Under the pieces are notes generated by a model, which was not told the DNA's origin, did not search any database, and was given only the letters and a program-made list of their open reading frames with translations. Below, in pieces: positions 36,378 to 45,000 of a DNA stretch of 64,000 nt. This stretch comes from OCS116 sp051531935 (GTDB taxonomy: Bacteria > Pseudomonadota > Alphaproteobacteria > Rhizobiales > OSC116). The stretch spans positions 434,001 through 498,000 of the forward strand of contig JAOPTR010000016.1 of NCBI GenBank assembly GCA_051531935.1, read 5' to 3'. How positions within the stretch are numbered: position 1 is the stretch's first letter; each line of letters opens with the position of its first letter. The translations under genes and the position numbers were made by a program.

Positions 36378-36710
36378 CTATAATACACGGCCTGTTTGCA
36401 TATCTACAAAAACATATCTAACTTGGCCACTGCGTTGGTTGAAAATCCGCAAGCGCATGGCTTTCACATTTTTATAAACAACCACATCATATCCCTGAAA
36501 AACATCCCCTGCGCCCATTACAGATGGCAATATTCTTGGCAAATCAACAGCAGCTAAAACAAGCCGTTTTCCGTTTTTTGCAGGTACAAATTGCCCCACC
36601 GAAACTTTCGCACCAGTAGCCGCATATACATTCACGGCACAAAGCATGCTTACAATAGCAGCAGCACAAATCATTTTCAGTGGTAGAATTAGGTCTATAA
36701 TTTTAATCAT
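36378..36710 (-). CDS. Small periplasmic PepSY-like protein, candidate FeuN
   Basis: A 110-residue protein with a signal peptide (hydrophobic residues about 8-30, ending VYA). The mature part (YDVVVYKNVKAMRLRIFNQRSGQVRYVFVDMQTGRVL) looks like half a PepSY domain. It is 24 bp upstream of the response regulator. FeuN is the small periplasmic inhibitor of FeuQ encoded at the same place; this protein is longer than I recall for FeuN, so the name is withheld. Confidence 0.8.
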   Translation of the reverse strand: MIKIIDLILPLKMICAAAIVSMLCAVNVYAATGAKVSVGQFVPAKNGKRLVLAAVDLPRILPSVMGAGDVFQGYDVVVYKNVKAMRLRIFNQRSGQVRYVFVDMQTGRVL

Positions 36711-36821
36711 GTTTTTCTTCTTTTCGCAAATCCACGCATATTAGCCTACTATCTATACTTCATCCAATATGAATAAGACCTGAATGGATTTTACACAAAA
36801 GCACTAAAAACCCAATAGATA

Positions 36822-36995
36822 TTATCGTTTTCGCCATTCTTTTATGGCAATCAATATGCGTATTGCCGTCAAAACCAAAGTAAACATCACCAAAACAAGC
36901 CCAAGCCAATTCTCCACTTCGCCAAATATGGAAGCGTAACTCACAAAGCCGCCACCCGCAATCGTACTCACATCTATAAAACTTCTCTCAACCAT
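36822..36995 (-). CDS. 57-residue holin-like membrane protein at the end of the GTA operon
   Basis: A short frame from the ATG at 36995 to the TAA at 36822-36824. It begins 15 bp after the DUF2793 stop, with AAGG as RBS at about 8 nt. The protein starts MVERSFIDVSTIAGGGFVS, has one strong membrane helix (WLGLVLVMFTLVLTAIRI LIAI) and ends in a basic cap (KEWRKR). That is the plan of small phage holins. Position after the baseplate genes suits a lysis or virion-release role, which is inferred. No endolysin gene adjoins. Confidence 0.65.
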   Translation of the reverse strand: MVERSFIDVSTIAGGGFVSYASIFGEVENWLGLVLVMFTLVLTAIRILIAIKEWRKR

Positions 36996-37010
36996 CACCC
37001 AACCTTAAAT

Positions 37011-37829
37011 TTATAGTTTCCAAATTTCTATTTTGCAATTTATAGACGGCCCCTCGCCTGCCTGCCCAAAACGCCAATTATCCGCAGTTCCCACTTCAAC
37101 ATGGTGCATTAAAGAAAATTCATGGTCAGCATCTGTCACGTTCAGTTCACCCTCGCCAACCGATCTTGTTAAAGCCGCAGTAGAAGTAACTCCAGCTTCA
37201 GAATATTCACATGAACCCTCAATTAAGTGTTGGCTGCTATTTATGTTCTTCAAATCTACTTTATGTTTACCAACCTGTACGGCCGCACTCATAATTTTCA
37301 CCCAATAGTTACCAATAGGCAATTTAAACTTGCTAGCTGCTTGGTCAAATACCATTCCTGCACCCAGTTCGTTTATTTTCAAGGCGTTCAAATATCTCAA
37401 ATTCCAACCCGTCACTGGCGGATTTGTCGAAACTTGCCCATATCCCATCTCTTCACAAACCAACACATCAGGCTTAAAATAATTTTTCCTATTCGCATAG
37501 GTTTGCCAATTCGGCCCTTCAAAAACCATAAGCTTCTGTTCATCAACAACCCAACACAACCACCCCGTCTTTGCGGTTAGTATTTTCCAGGCATCATCCT
37601 GATAAAAAGCTATTTTTCCATCTTGCCCAAACCAATCTCCAGTCGCGCCATTTGCAATAATATAAGCATCACCATTATTTGGTGCCACTGGCATCACCTC
37701 CAAATCTGCTGTCAATACAGCAAGCTGCACCACAACGTCTAAGCGGTTCAAACTTTCATTCATGGTCAAATGCTTCTGATTTTGCGACGCAGCCAAAAAC
37801 GGCAATTCTAAAAAATAACTATTAGACAT
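37011..37829 (-). CDS. DUF2793 protein, probable GTA tail or spike component
   Basis: A 272-residue protein. The ATG at 37829 overlaps the end of g15 by 8 bp. The N-terminal half carries the DUF2793 pattern (LPFLAASQNQKHLTMNESLNRLD; NGDAYIIANGATGDWFGQDGKIAFY; GWLCWVVDEQKLMVFEG). The C-terminal half is beta-rich (LMHHVEVGTADNWRFGQAGEGPSINCKIEIW). DUF2793 genes often follow g15 in rhizobial GTA clusters and are taken as fibre or spike proteins. Receptor binding would be an inference. Confidence 0.87.
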   Translation of the reverse strand: MSNSYFLELPFLAASQNQKHLTMNESLNRLDVVVQLAVLTADLEVMPVAPNNGDAYIIANGATGDWFGQDGKIAFYQDDAWKILTAKTGWLCWVVDEQKLMVFEGPNWQTYANRKNYFKPDVLVCEEMGYGQVSTNPPVTGWNLRYLNALKINELGAGMVFDQAASKFKLPIGNYWVKIMSAAVQVGKHKVDLKNINSSQHLIEGSCEYSEAGVTSTAALTRSVGEGELNVTDADHEFSLMHHVEVGTADNWRFGQAGEGPSINCKIEIWKL

Positions 37830-40800
37830 GTATTTCAACTTCCTTTTCAGTGCCACGCCCAACCAGCGCCGACATTTGGTATATTTTCAATTTAAAATCC
37901 TGTGCCAAACCACCAAAATCCGCAATCTGATCTGCTTCGCTGTATATAAATTCGGGGTTGTTGCAATCAAATTGCCGCAATGCCACCCCACCATTTAGCG
38001 GCCATATTTCAACTTCATAGGCTTCAATTTGTTCGTTCAGCTGCACTTGCGCAATTGCCCAATTCTCGCCACCATGCCGTGTCTGTCTTATCCAACTAAC
38101 CTCAAGCGTATTTGCGTTTTTCAGAGCTTTCACATGAACAGGTGCAAACGGTTTCAAGGCCACTGGGTCATGCTGCCATTGCGCAGTTTGGTAGCTTTCA
38201 TGCTCAAGGTTTTTACTCGACAAACCATATTTAACGTCTATCAGTGCAAACATTTCCTCTGCATTTAAATCAAAGCTTTGTACGGCTTCATTCAAAATTA
38301 CAAATCTCGACAATGCCGAAGTTTGCGTCTTCATGGCTGAAGCAGAACCATATTTCCCACGCACTAAATACGATATTTCAAACAGATTCTCCGAAACCAT
38401 CTCTGCATTCTTAAACTGAATAATCTCCCACTCACCACCGTCATTCCCAATAACAGCTAAATTTTTTCCTGCCATTAATTCGGCTTCGGATATAGATGAT
38501 ATTTCCCCTGCATATAGTCTGACAACAATTTTATTGGCGTGGTCAATCCGATCAATGACACCTGCATTAAAAACAGTTTCAATATGTCCGATCACAGCTC
38601 TTTGCTTCACCACCGCACGTTTTATATAACTGCCACCTACATCCTGGAACAGGCTCATTTCTCCGCCCCACGGCTTCACAAATGCGGCAAATAAAACTCT
38701 TTTCTCCGCACTTACAACATTCGTATCAGTTGCTAATATTGGCAAGTTCAAAGGTTCAAATAGCGCTTGTCCATGTGGCGGTTTGGTTTCAAATAACCCA
38801 GTTTTTAAATCTCGCTCAATCAGTCGATTCATGCCAATGGCAAAATCTGCTGAAACAGCTTCAATTTTTTGCTTCAATCCAGTTTCAACGGTTTTGACCC
38901 GCCAGTTGCCATTCAAATCAGAAGCTTTATTTGCCATATTCAATGAAAATACATCACCAGATTCAAGAAAACCAAATTCGGCACCCACAGTGACGCTAAG
39001 TATTTTATTCTGACCACGGCTCGCCTTCAATCTATCAGATACCAATTTAGCAGCATATGATTGCGATAAAACGGCAGGTAGTTGATAAAACTCATCAAAT
39101 CTATATTCACTCACGCCATCATCGCTCAATTCACTTGTTACACGGCTCGAATAACTGCCATCATCACTTATGTATTTCAAATGTGCATCACTCACCACAC
39201 CCAAATCATCCGCGCGGTACAGGTCTGGCAATTTCGTGTCAGCCAAATGCTCATCTAAAATGCTCACCACCGCGTCGCTGTCTTGATGTTTGAAAATCAA
39301 AATATCATCTCGAATAAAAGCTAATAGTCCAAAATTTTGCAAAATATTTTGTAGAATTTCTATTGGGCTTTGCAATTTATCAATTAAATAACCTTCAACT
39401 TGTCCAACAATTTCCGTTACATCAACCTGCATTCCGCTGGTAAATTCAACAATTAATTTATCCAAGGGAACCATGCCCAAGCGCCCATTAAGCCAATGCC
39501 CATAATTCCAATTATCGCCATCGGCCCAGACGTCTTTTAACAATGGAAAAGCAGGGTAAGGTCGGGCATCATAGGCCCAAATATATGCATTTTTGGTATC
39601 CAACATTCTACCGCCATACACACTAGAAATCGGATTATTAACACCGTCATTCTGGTAATATTCCAAAAGCACTTCTAAATACCGCCGCTGTATCACATCA
39701 TCACGGTTATCATTTGAGTGATAAGGTATTTTTCCTTCCGATGAAGCAGGGTCGTAAAATACATTCGGCTGATTGCTGCCCTTGTCAATCGCAGGGCAGC
39801 CAATTTCAGTCAGCCAAATGGGTTTGGATTCTGCCACCCATGACGTCGATGTCGCCACTTCCACACCATCAATTCGGTTATAATGTGGGTTGCCCCACCA
39901 TTGCTTAATGTCTTTGGTTCTAAATACCCAATGCTTACCATAAGCCGTATCATCAATCGGGGTTCTTATCTGCGCATCTCGTGCATTTTGGCTAGCATAA
40001 TAATAATCATACCCCTCGCCTGCACCAATATTCCCTCGCAAATAATCGCGTTGGTATATATGAGATGCGCCATTCACTTGGTCTAAATGTTCAGGCTCGT
40101 CTCGCCAATCTGATAATGGCCAATAAGCATCAATTCCAACAAAATCAATATTGTTATGCCCCCATAAATCATCTAAATGGAAAAATATATCGCCCGTACC
40201 GTCTTGCGGATGATGCCCAAAATATTCACTCCAATCCGCACCATATGAAATTTTTGCCAATGGTAACGCTTGTGCAACCTCATCAGCCAAATTTATTAGT
40301 TGGTCAATGGCAGGAAAATGCGTACGGCTGTCTCTCACAGTGGTTATGCCTATTAATTCCGAGCCCAATAAAAACCCGTTCACACCACCTGCCAATTTAC
40401 ACAATTTCGCATAATGCAAAATCATCCGCCTATATCCCCAATCACCAGAACCATAATATAAAACCAAATTTTGATAAATGCGTATGTCTGTGGTGGGGCA
40501 GTCGCCAAAAAAATTGGCAATTTGGCTTGTGGCTGCCGCTGTCTTATCAGGGCTGCTGGCTTGACCAATAGCAGGGTGGCAGGTAATTCGCCCTCGCCAT
40601 GGGTAAATCGGTTGGTCAGTGCCACCTTGCGGGTTGGGCAAATTATTCGCGGCAGGCACGTCCATAAGAATAAAAGGGTAAAAAACAACTTCAATGCCGC
40701 GGCGTTTAAACTCAGCAATGGCCGCTAATACCGAATCGTCCGAAGGCGTACCGCCAAATGCAGCATGCCCATCAATTTGCGACACAAGCGCTGCAGTGCT

Positions 40801-41568
40801 ACGAATAACTCCATTCACCATCCATTGCTCAGGGCTGGTATTCTTTTGAGCGTTGTCAACTCGTGGGGCAATTTTAATGTGCGATGCACGCAAATCGTCG
40901 CCAAACCAAGGCACAATTAGAGAGATTTTCTGCAAATTCGGGCAAATATTGCACAATTCATCAATTGACGCGACAAAATCCGTCTCTCCCGTAAATCCAT
41001 GCTGGTTTTCAGGAAAAAACTCATAATTGCTTTCTCTCACAATTGAAACAGTATGATAACCAAATTCCGTCGCACCAGGAATCACAGCCACGGCTTGCAC
41101 CTGTTTCTCAAGCTCACCAGTTGCATTAATAACTTCAAACGAAAATTTCGGTACCATATTGCCAAAAGGCTCTAAGTGTAAATCTTCAAAAATTACATAG
41201 GCAACATCTCTAAATGCAGGGGCTTTTCCCACACCAAATATGTTTTCCAATAAAGGGTCAGCAATTTGGTCGGCACTGCCTTTATAATAGCGCCAATTTA
41301 TGTCAGTCATATCTTGCAAGCTATCATTCACCCACATTTTCGAAATATGGTCTATTTCACCTTCACAAAGCGCAATGGCAAAGCTCAAACTAAATCCTGC
41401 ACCAATCTGATCGTCTTTCTTAGTGGGCTGTACAATTTTAAATTCATCGGCCCAGATCACTTGGCCTGCAATCCTCATTCTGCCTAATATTTTTGGTATC
41501 GGCACGGCTTGCTCACTGGTTTGCACAATTGGTGGGTTGTCCAAACTAAAAACATCAATTTTCACCAT
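37822..41568 (-). CDS. GTA baseplate/host-specificity protein with TIM-barrel domain (g15-like)
   Basis: A 1248-residue protein, near the RcGTA g15 length. The N-terminal 200 residues are tail-hub-like (LGRMRIAGQVIWADEF, FSLSFAIALCEGEIDHI). Residues about 230-640 form the GTA TIM-barrel domain (IDFVGIDAYWPLSDW; WLTEIGCPAIDKGSNQPN), a glycosidase-like fold. The C-terminal half holds the phage-tail domain and fibronectin-like strands. It forms the central tip of the tail, where it may degrade or bind cell-surface sugars. It is the largest gene of the window and is intact, which argues against simple decay. Confidence 0.95.
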   Translation of the reverse strand: MVKIDVFSLDNPPIVQTSEQAVPIPKILGRMRIAGQVIWADEFKIVQPTKKDDQIGAGFSLSFAIALCEGEIDHISKMWVNDSLQDMTDINWRYYKGSADQIADPLLENIFGVGKAPAFRDVAYVIFEDLHLEPFGNMVPKFSFEVINATGELEKQVQAVAVIPGATEFGYHTVSIVRESNYEFFPENQHGFTGETDFVASIDELCNICPNLQKISLIVPWFGDDLRASHIKIAPRVDNAQKNTSPEQWMVNGVIRSTAALVSQIDGHAAFGGTPSDDSVLAAIAEFKRRGIEVVFYPFILMDVPAANNLPNPQGGTDQPIYPWRGRITCHPAIGQASSPDKTAAATSQIANFFGDCPTTDIRIYQNLVLYYGSGDWGYRRMILHYAKLCKLAGGVNGFLLGSELIGITTVRDSRTHFPAIDQLINLADEVAQALPLAKISYGADWSEYFGHHPQDGTGDIFFHLDDLWGHNNIDFVGIDAYWPLSDWRDEPEHLDQVNGASHIYQRDYLRGNIGAGEGYDYYYASQNARDAQIRTPIDDTAYGKHWVFRTKDIKQWWGNPHYNRIDGVEVATSTSWVAESKPIWLTEIGCPAIDKGSNQPNVFYDPASSEGKIPYHSNDNRDDVIQRRYLEVLLEYYQNDGVNNPISSVYGGRMLDTKNAYIWAYDARPYPAFPLLKDVWADGDNWNYGHWLNGRLGMVPLDKLIVEFTSGMQVDVTEIVGQVEGYLIDKLQSPIEILQNILQNFGLLAFIRDDILIFKHQDSDAVVSILDEHLADTKLPDLYRADDLGVVSDAHLKYISDDGSYSSRVTSELSDDGVSEYRFDEFYQLPAVLSQSYAAKLVSDRLKASRGQNKILSVTVGAEFGFLESGDVFSLNMANKASDLNGNWRVKTVETGLKQKIEAVSADFAIGMNRLIERDLKTGLFETKPPHGQALFEPLNLPILATDTNVVSAEKRVLFAAFVKPWGGEMSLFQDVGGSYIKRAVVKQRAVIGHIETVFNAGVIDRIDHANKIVVRLYAGEISSISEAELMAGKNLAVIGNDGGEWEIIQFKNAEMVSENLFEISYLVRGKYGSASAMKTQTSALSRFVILNEAVQSFDLNAEEMFALIDVKYGLSSKNLEHESYQTAQWQHDPVALKPFAPVHVKALKNANTLEVSWIRQTRHGGENWAIAQVQLNEQIEAYEVEIWPLNGGVALRQFDCNNPEFIYSEADQIADFGGLAQDFKLKIYQMSALVGRGTEKEVEIHV

Positions 41569-41585
41569 AATTACCTCATTCTATT

Positions 41586-42050
41586 TTATGAACATTTACC
41601 ATCAATATTGGCGTCATTCGGCCAAGAATAGCTGCCAAATAAATGCCGTTCCCACCAAGCCGAATAACTATTCTCCACTACCCCACGCCCAACATAAGCG
41701 TGGATGAATGTCTCGCTCGAAACTGCGATTGCAATATGTCGAGAAGGCAAATTCAACCTGTATCTGAATAATAATATGTCACCTGTTTTAATCGGTGCCA
41801 TTTGTGCTTTACGCTTAAAATATTTATCTGCCATATCTGCCAATAAATCAGTCTCAGCAGCCTCGTTCCATCTAGGCGCGTATGGCGGAATCATTTCAGG
41901 TTCGACACCATATAAATCTCGCCAAACACCGCGCACCAAACCAAGGCAGTCACAGCCAACATGCTTCAAACTCGCCTGATGTTGGTAGGGCGTCGCTAAC
42001 CACTGCTTTGCAGCAACAATCACCTTTTTACCAATTTCAGCTTTGGTCAT
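41586..42050 (-). CDS. GTA NlpC/P60 cell-wall peptidase (g14-like)
   Basis: A 154-residue protein of the TIGR02219/NlpC-P60 type. Catalytic Cys is in HVGCDCLGLVRGVW, His in SRHIAIAVS, with ATPYQHQ upstream. It cleaves peptidoglycan stem peptides during DNA injection. Its start overlaps the g13 stop by 4 bp. Confidence 0.93.
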   Translation of the reverse strand: MTKAEIGKKVIVAAKQWLATPYQHQASLKHVGCDCLGLVRGVWRDLYGVEPEMIPPYAPRWNEAAETDLLADMADKYFKRKAQMAPIKTGDILLFRYRLNLPSRHIAIAVSSETFIHAYVGRGVVENSYSAWWERHLFGSYSWPNDANIDGKCS

Positions 42051-42928
42051 TCTTCAAGCAATGTATGTTGTGGGTAAGCAAATCTAAAATTCTTACCGGG
42101 CATATGGCTAAAACCTCTAAACTGTGTGCCATTGCTAAATTTGTTCGCGCAAGTGTCAAAGCTTTTGTCGCACCCCATTTTAAGCTTCATTTGGTCGTTT
42201 AGCTTAATTTCAAATTTTATATTCTGCTGCAGTTCAATCAAATGTTGCCCATTTGATTGCTTATATTGCCGTTCAATTTTATACCGCACTTCGTTTATAC
42301 TTGCGTTGTCACCCGTTTGCCATTCAAGGTAACCATGCTCAAAATAACCGTTTATAATGTTAGCAGGCAAAGCAACTCCAAAAGCATGAGTTGATGCAAG
42401 TTCGCTCACATAGCCTGCTGCGTTATATATCGCCAATTCGGCATTGATTTTGCATCTGTCATCTGCAAATTTCGCATCACATCTTTCTTGTAACAATCGC
42501 CCATATTTGTTGTTCAACGGTGCGGTTAATCCACGCATTTCAAGTTTTACTTCAACACCTGAGAATGTAACACCCCCAACAAAACCTTTTTTAATCAAAG
42601 CAAATTCAGACAAATTATGCCAATTCACATGATAAAGATCAAACTTAGCATTTTTCAAGAAACCAGATTGAACCAAAGACTGACTCAACATATTTTCATT
42701 CATACAAGTCGAAAGCATAAAGGCATCTAGGCTTAAATTTAATGTGCTTTTCGCAGGTTCAATCTCTAACCGATCATCGGGTAAATATTGCAGCCCGTTA
42801 AATTCAAGAATGCGGTCATGGTCGGTAACCAGAATCATCTCCGCATCATTGTAAATTTTTAAACATTTACAAACTTGTGTCACATTCAATGATAAATGCT
42901 GTTGCCATTCAGGCGCTAAATTTTTCAT
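42047..42928 (-). CDS. GTA baseplate hub protein, DUF2163 (g13-like)
   Basis: A 293-residue DUF2163/TIGR02218 protein. Visible features are WQQHLSLNVTQVCKCLKI at the start, the LITDHDR-like LVTDHDRILEF, and the Cys-rich C-terminal part GCDKSFDTCANKFSNGTQFRGFSHMPG that in RcGTA binds an iron-sulfur cluster. It links the distal tail protein to the megatron g15. Confidence 0.93.
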   Translation of the reverse strand: MKNLAPEWQQHLSLNVTQVCKCLKIYNDAEMILVTDHDRILEFNGLQYLPDDRLEIEPAKSTLNLSLDAFMLSTCMNENMLSQSLVQSGFLKNAKFDLYHVNWHNLSEFALIKKGFVGGVTFSGVEVKLEMRGLTAPLNNKYGRLLQERCDAKFADDRCKINAELAIYNAAGYVSELASTHAFGVALPANIINGYFEHGYLEWQTGDNASINEVRYKIERQYKQSNGQHLIELQQNIKFEIKLNDQMKLKMGCDKSFDTCANKFSNGTQFRGFSHMPGKNFRFAYPQHTLLEE

Positions 42929-42937
42929 AGACCCTCA

Positions 42938-43588
42938 TCAATCTAAAATTTCTAATAACGGAATATTGGTTATTTCACCCGCCTTAACTGCAGTATAATC
43001 AACCTTCAATTCTATCTGCGCAAACCTCACAGCCACATCAAATTCATAACCAGCGGTAATTTCATCACCAAGTGTCAATCCTGCAGAGGGCAAAATCGTC
43101 ACCAAACCCGTCAAAGGCGCCACCCAAAATAAACTAGAATTCAGCTCAACACCATCCACCGCCACAAGCAGTGTATTGGCTTTAGGTTTGGTAATTTTAC
43201 GAATGTAATTTTGCTCATCATTTGTCGGCTCACCATAGGTTTTCACCAGTTGAAATTCCAAACTCGTAGCATCAAAAATACCAATTTTCTGGTCAAAGGC
43301 CGATATTCCCAAACCTATTTCAGATGATTTATGGTCCAAAATATCATGCCATCTAAACCCAATCAAAGCCCCTCTTCGAGCCTCATAAAAATCAGTAAGC
43401 CTTGCCAACTCATCAAATGATTTTGCTTTTACCGCAACTTCATATCGGCGTTTAGAATGGTATTTTCGGGCATTGCGCTGTTCCCTGCCCGATAGAAAAT
43501 TCTGAATTTCAGTTTGTCGCTCAATGCTCTTGCTGGCACTAACCCCCAAATGTGGGGGAAATAATATATCATGGAAATCATCAATCAT
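42938..43588 (-). CDS. GTA distal tail protein, DUF2460 (g12-like)
   Basis: A 216-residue DUF2460/TIGR02217 protein: FHDILFPPHLGVSASKSIERQTEI, then GREQRNARKYHSKRRYEVA, and GFRWHDILDHKS. The ATG at 43588 is preferred because GGAGGGG, formed by the g8 end, lies 6-7 nt upstream; the g8 stop and this start are separated by one base. In RcGTA this ring caps the tail tube, yet the tube gene itself is not upstream here. Confidence 0.93.
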   Translation of the reverse strand: MIDDFHDILFPPHLGVSASKSIERQTEIQNFLSGREQRNARKYHSKRRYEVAVKAKSFDELARLTDFYEARRGALIGFRWHDILDHKSSEIGLGISAFDQKIGIFDATSLEFQLVKTYGEPTNDEQNYIRKITKPKANTLLVAVDGVELNSSLFWVAPLTGLVTILPSAGLTLGDEITAGYEFDVAVRFAQIELKVDYTAVKAGEITNIPLLEILD

Positions 43589-43589
43589 T

Positions 43590-44006
43590 TCATACCCCTC
43601 CTTCAACGAGAAACTTCATTTCCATTCGGCCTTTAACGTGCCCAAAATCAACTTGTTCAATTTGAGTGGCGATAAGCTCACTAGAAATCAGTGCAAACCC
43701 ATCGCTCAAATTCACTTCAGGTGCAAACCCATCAAAAACGCGTTCCATCGTCGCCATTATATTATGAGTGGTTAGGCTCGAATCGGCCTTTGCCACAATC
43801 ACAAATTCAACCCGATGTTCAGTCACTTCTTCATCCAACACATGCAGCAACTTGCTGCTAATATTGTCATAGCTAATGTAAGGCAAAACGGCACTTTCCT
43901 GCACAATGTCATAAAACCTCACAACATCCATTATGGTTGCTAAATCCGCGTTGGCAGTAATTTCAGTGTATAAATATGCCTTTAACTGCACCAATCCCAA
44001 CATCAT
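43590..44006 (-). CDS. GTA tail-terminator-like protein, DUF3168 (g8-like)
   Basis: A 138-residue DUF3168 protein. LKAYLYTEITANADLATIMDVVRFYD at the start, LPYISYDNISS, and a C-terminal beta strand GRMEMKFLVEGGV are visible. In RcGTA, g8 is the tail terminator/stopper at the head-tail joint. Its stop is joined directly to g12, with no g9-g11 between. Confidence 0.87.
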   Translation of the reverse strand: MMLGLVQLKAYLYTEITANADLATIMDVVRFYDIVQESAVLPYISYDNISSKLLHVLDEEVTEHRVEFVIVAKADSSLTTHNIMATMERVFDGFAPEVNLSDGFALISSELIATQIEQVDFGHVKGRMEMKFLVEGGV

Positions 44007-44353
44007 TCACCCTCACTTTTTAGCGCTAAAACCCTCAACCATAAATCAGCTTCATCCAAATTCTGAACCGACTGAATTTCATAAAACTCATCATTAAATT
44101 TCAGCTGCATTTGCTTGCGGACACCCGTAAAATATCGCAAATGAACCATAATTTCAGTTTTATCCTGGCTAACTTGACCACTCATAGATTGCCGTTCAGT
44201 TTTAAGCTCAACCCGCGCCCAACGTTCCGCAAATAATATTTTATTGGTAACTTCACCACCAATAATGTCAGGCGAAACAGCAATATTATATATTGCAACT
44301 CGTTGGGTTAATTGCCCAAAATCAACACCATATTTTCTCAATTTAAAACTCAT
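44003..44353 (-). CDS. GTA head-tail adaptor (head closure, g7-like)
   Basis: A 116-residue protein; the ATG at 44353 is preferred as it overlaps the g6 stop region. It has the phage head-closure pattern (LTQRVAIYN; LFAERWARVELKTER; EIMVHLRYFTGVRKQMQLKFNDEFYEIQSV). It closes the portal channel after DNA packaging. Confidence 0.87.
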   Translation of the reverse strand: MSFKLRKYGVDFGQLTQRVAIYNIAVSPDIIGGEVTNKILFAERWARVELKTERQSMSGQVSQDKTEIMVHLRYFTGVRKQMQLKFNDEFYEIQSVQNLDEADLWLRVLALKSEGE

Positions 44354-44354
44354 C

Positions 44355-44933
44355 TTATGCCAATCGCGGATGTTGCTGTTTAAATGGTGCAATCATGTCC
44401 AAAACCATAAGTGGAATTTGATGAATCTCACCAGATGCAATCGGGCCGCGGTTTTCATACCAAAATGCCACCAAATGCATAATAGCCTGCAATATAGGCG
44501 CGGGGACATCTTGTGGCGCTGCGCCATACCCCGCCCAAAATTGAACTCGAATTCCCGAATACTCACTGCCTATACTAGGCAAGTTTTGTGTCACTTTTAA
44601 CAATGCAGGTTCAACTTTAACGTTGTAAATATAACCATCAATAGATAGGTCATTATATATCCCATCCACATCAATCACAGCCAAGCTTTCAACCGATATA
44701 ACAGGGTTTAGCGGCAACTTAATTTCACAATCAAACGGCAAAACATCTAAATAAATCGACCAAAATTGCCTCAACAAAGCGCGGCTTAAACGTGTTTCAA
44801 GTTGCACACGTGCAGCGGTAATCATAGAGGCAATCAGCACATCTTCTATGTTATTTTCAATCTTTAAATAGTTTTTCACTTCGTTTAAAGTTACGGGTTC
44901 ACCCACCGCAGCTGTTTCTAAAATCAACGCCAT
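44355..44933 (-). CDS. GTA head-tail connector (g6-like)
   Basis: A 192-residue gp6-like head-tail connector. The ATG at 44933 is chosen because AAGGA lies 8 nt upstream. Signature parts are VTLNEVKNYLKIENNIEDVLIASMITAAR and VQFWAGYGAAPQDVPAPILQAIMHL. It forms the adaptor ring below the portal. Confidence 0.9.
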   Translation of the reverse strand: MALILETAAVGEPVTLNEVKNYLKIENNIEDVLIASMITAARVQLETRLSRALLRQFWSIYLDVLPFDCEIKLPLNPVISVESLAVIDVDGIYNDLSIDGYIYNVKVEPALLKVTQNLPSIGSEYSGIRVQFWAGYGAAPQDVPAPILQAIMHLVAFWYENRGPIASGEIHQIPLMVLDMIAPFKQQHPRLA

Positions 44934-45000
44934 AATGTCCATCCTTATTGGTAACAAAAAGGGCGCTCCATCCAGAACGCCCCACCTATTTCAGCTCAAT

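Noticed and set aside
40065..40571. 168-residue plus-strand frame inside the g15-like gene
   Set aside because: Antisense to a clear GTA domain, with His/Asn/Gln-rich shadow composition.
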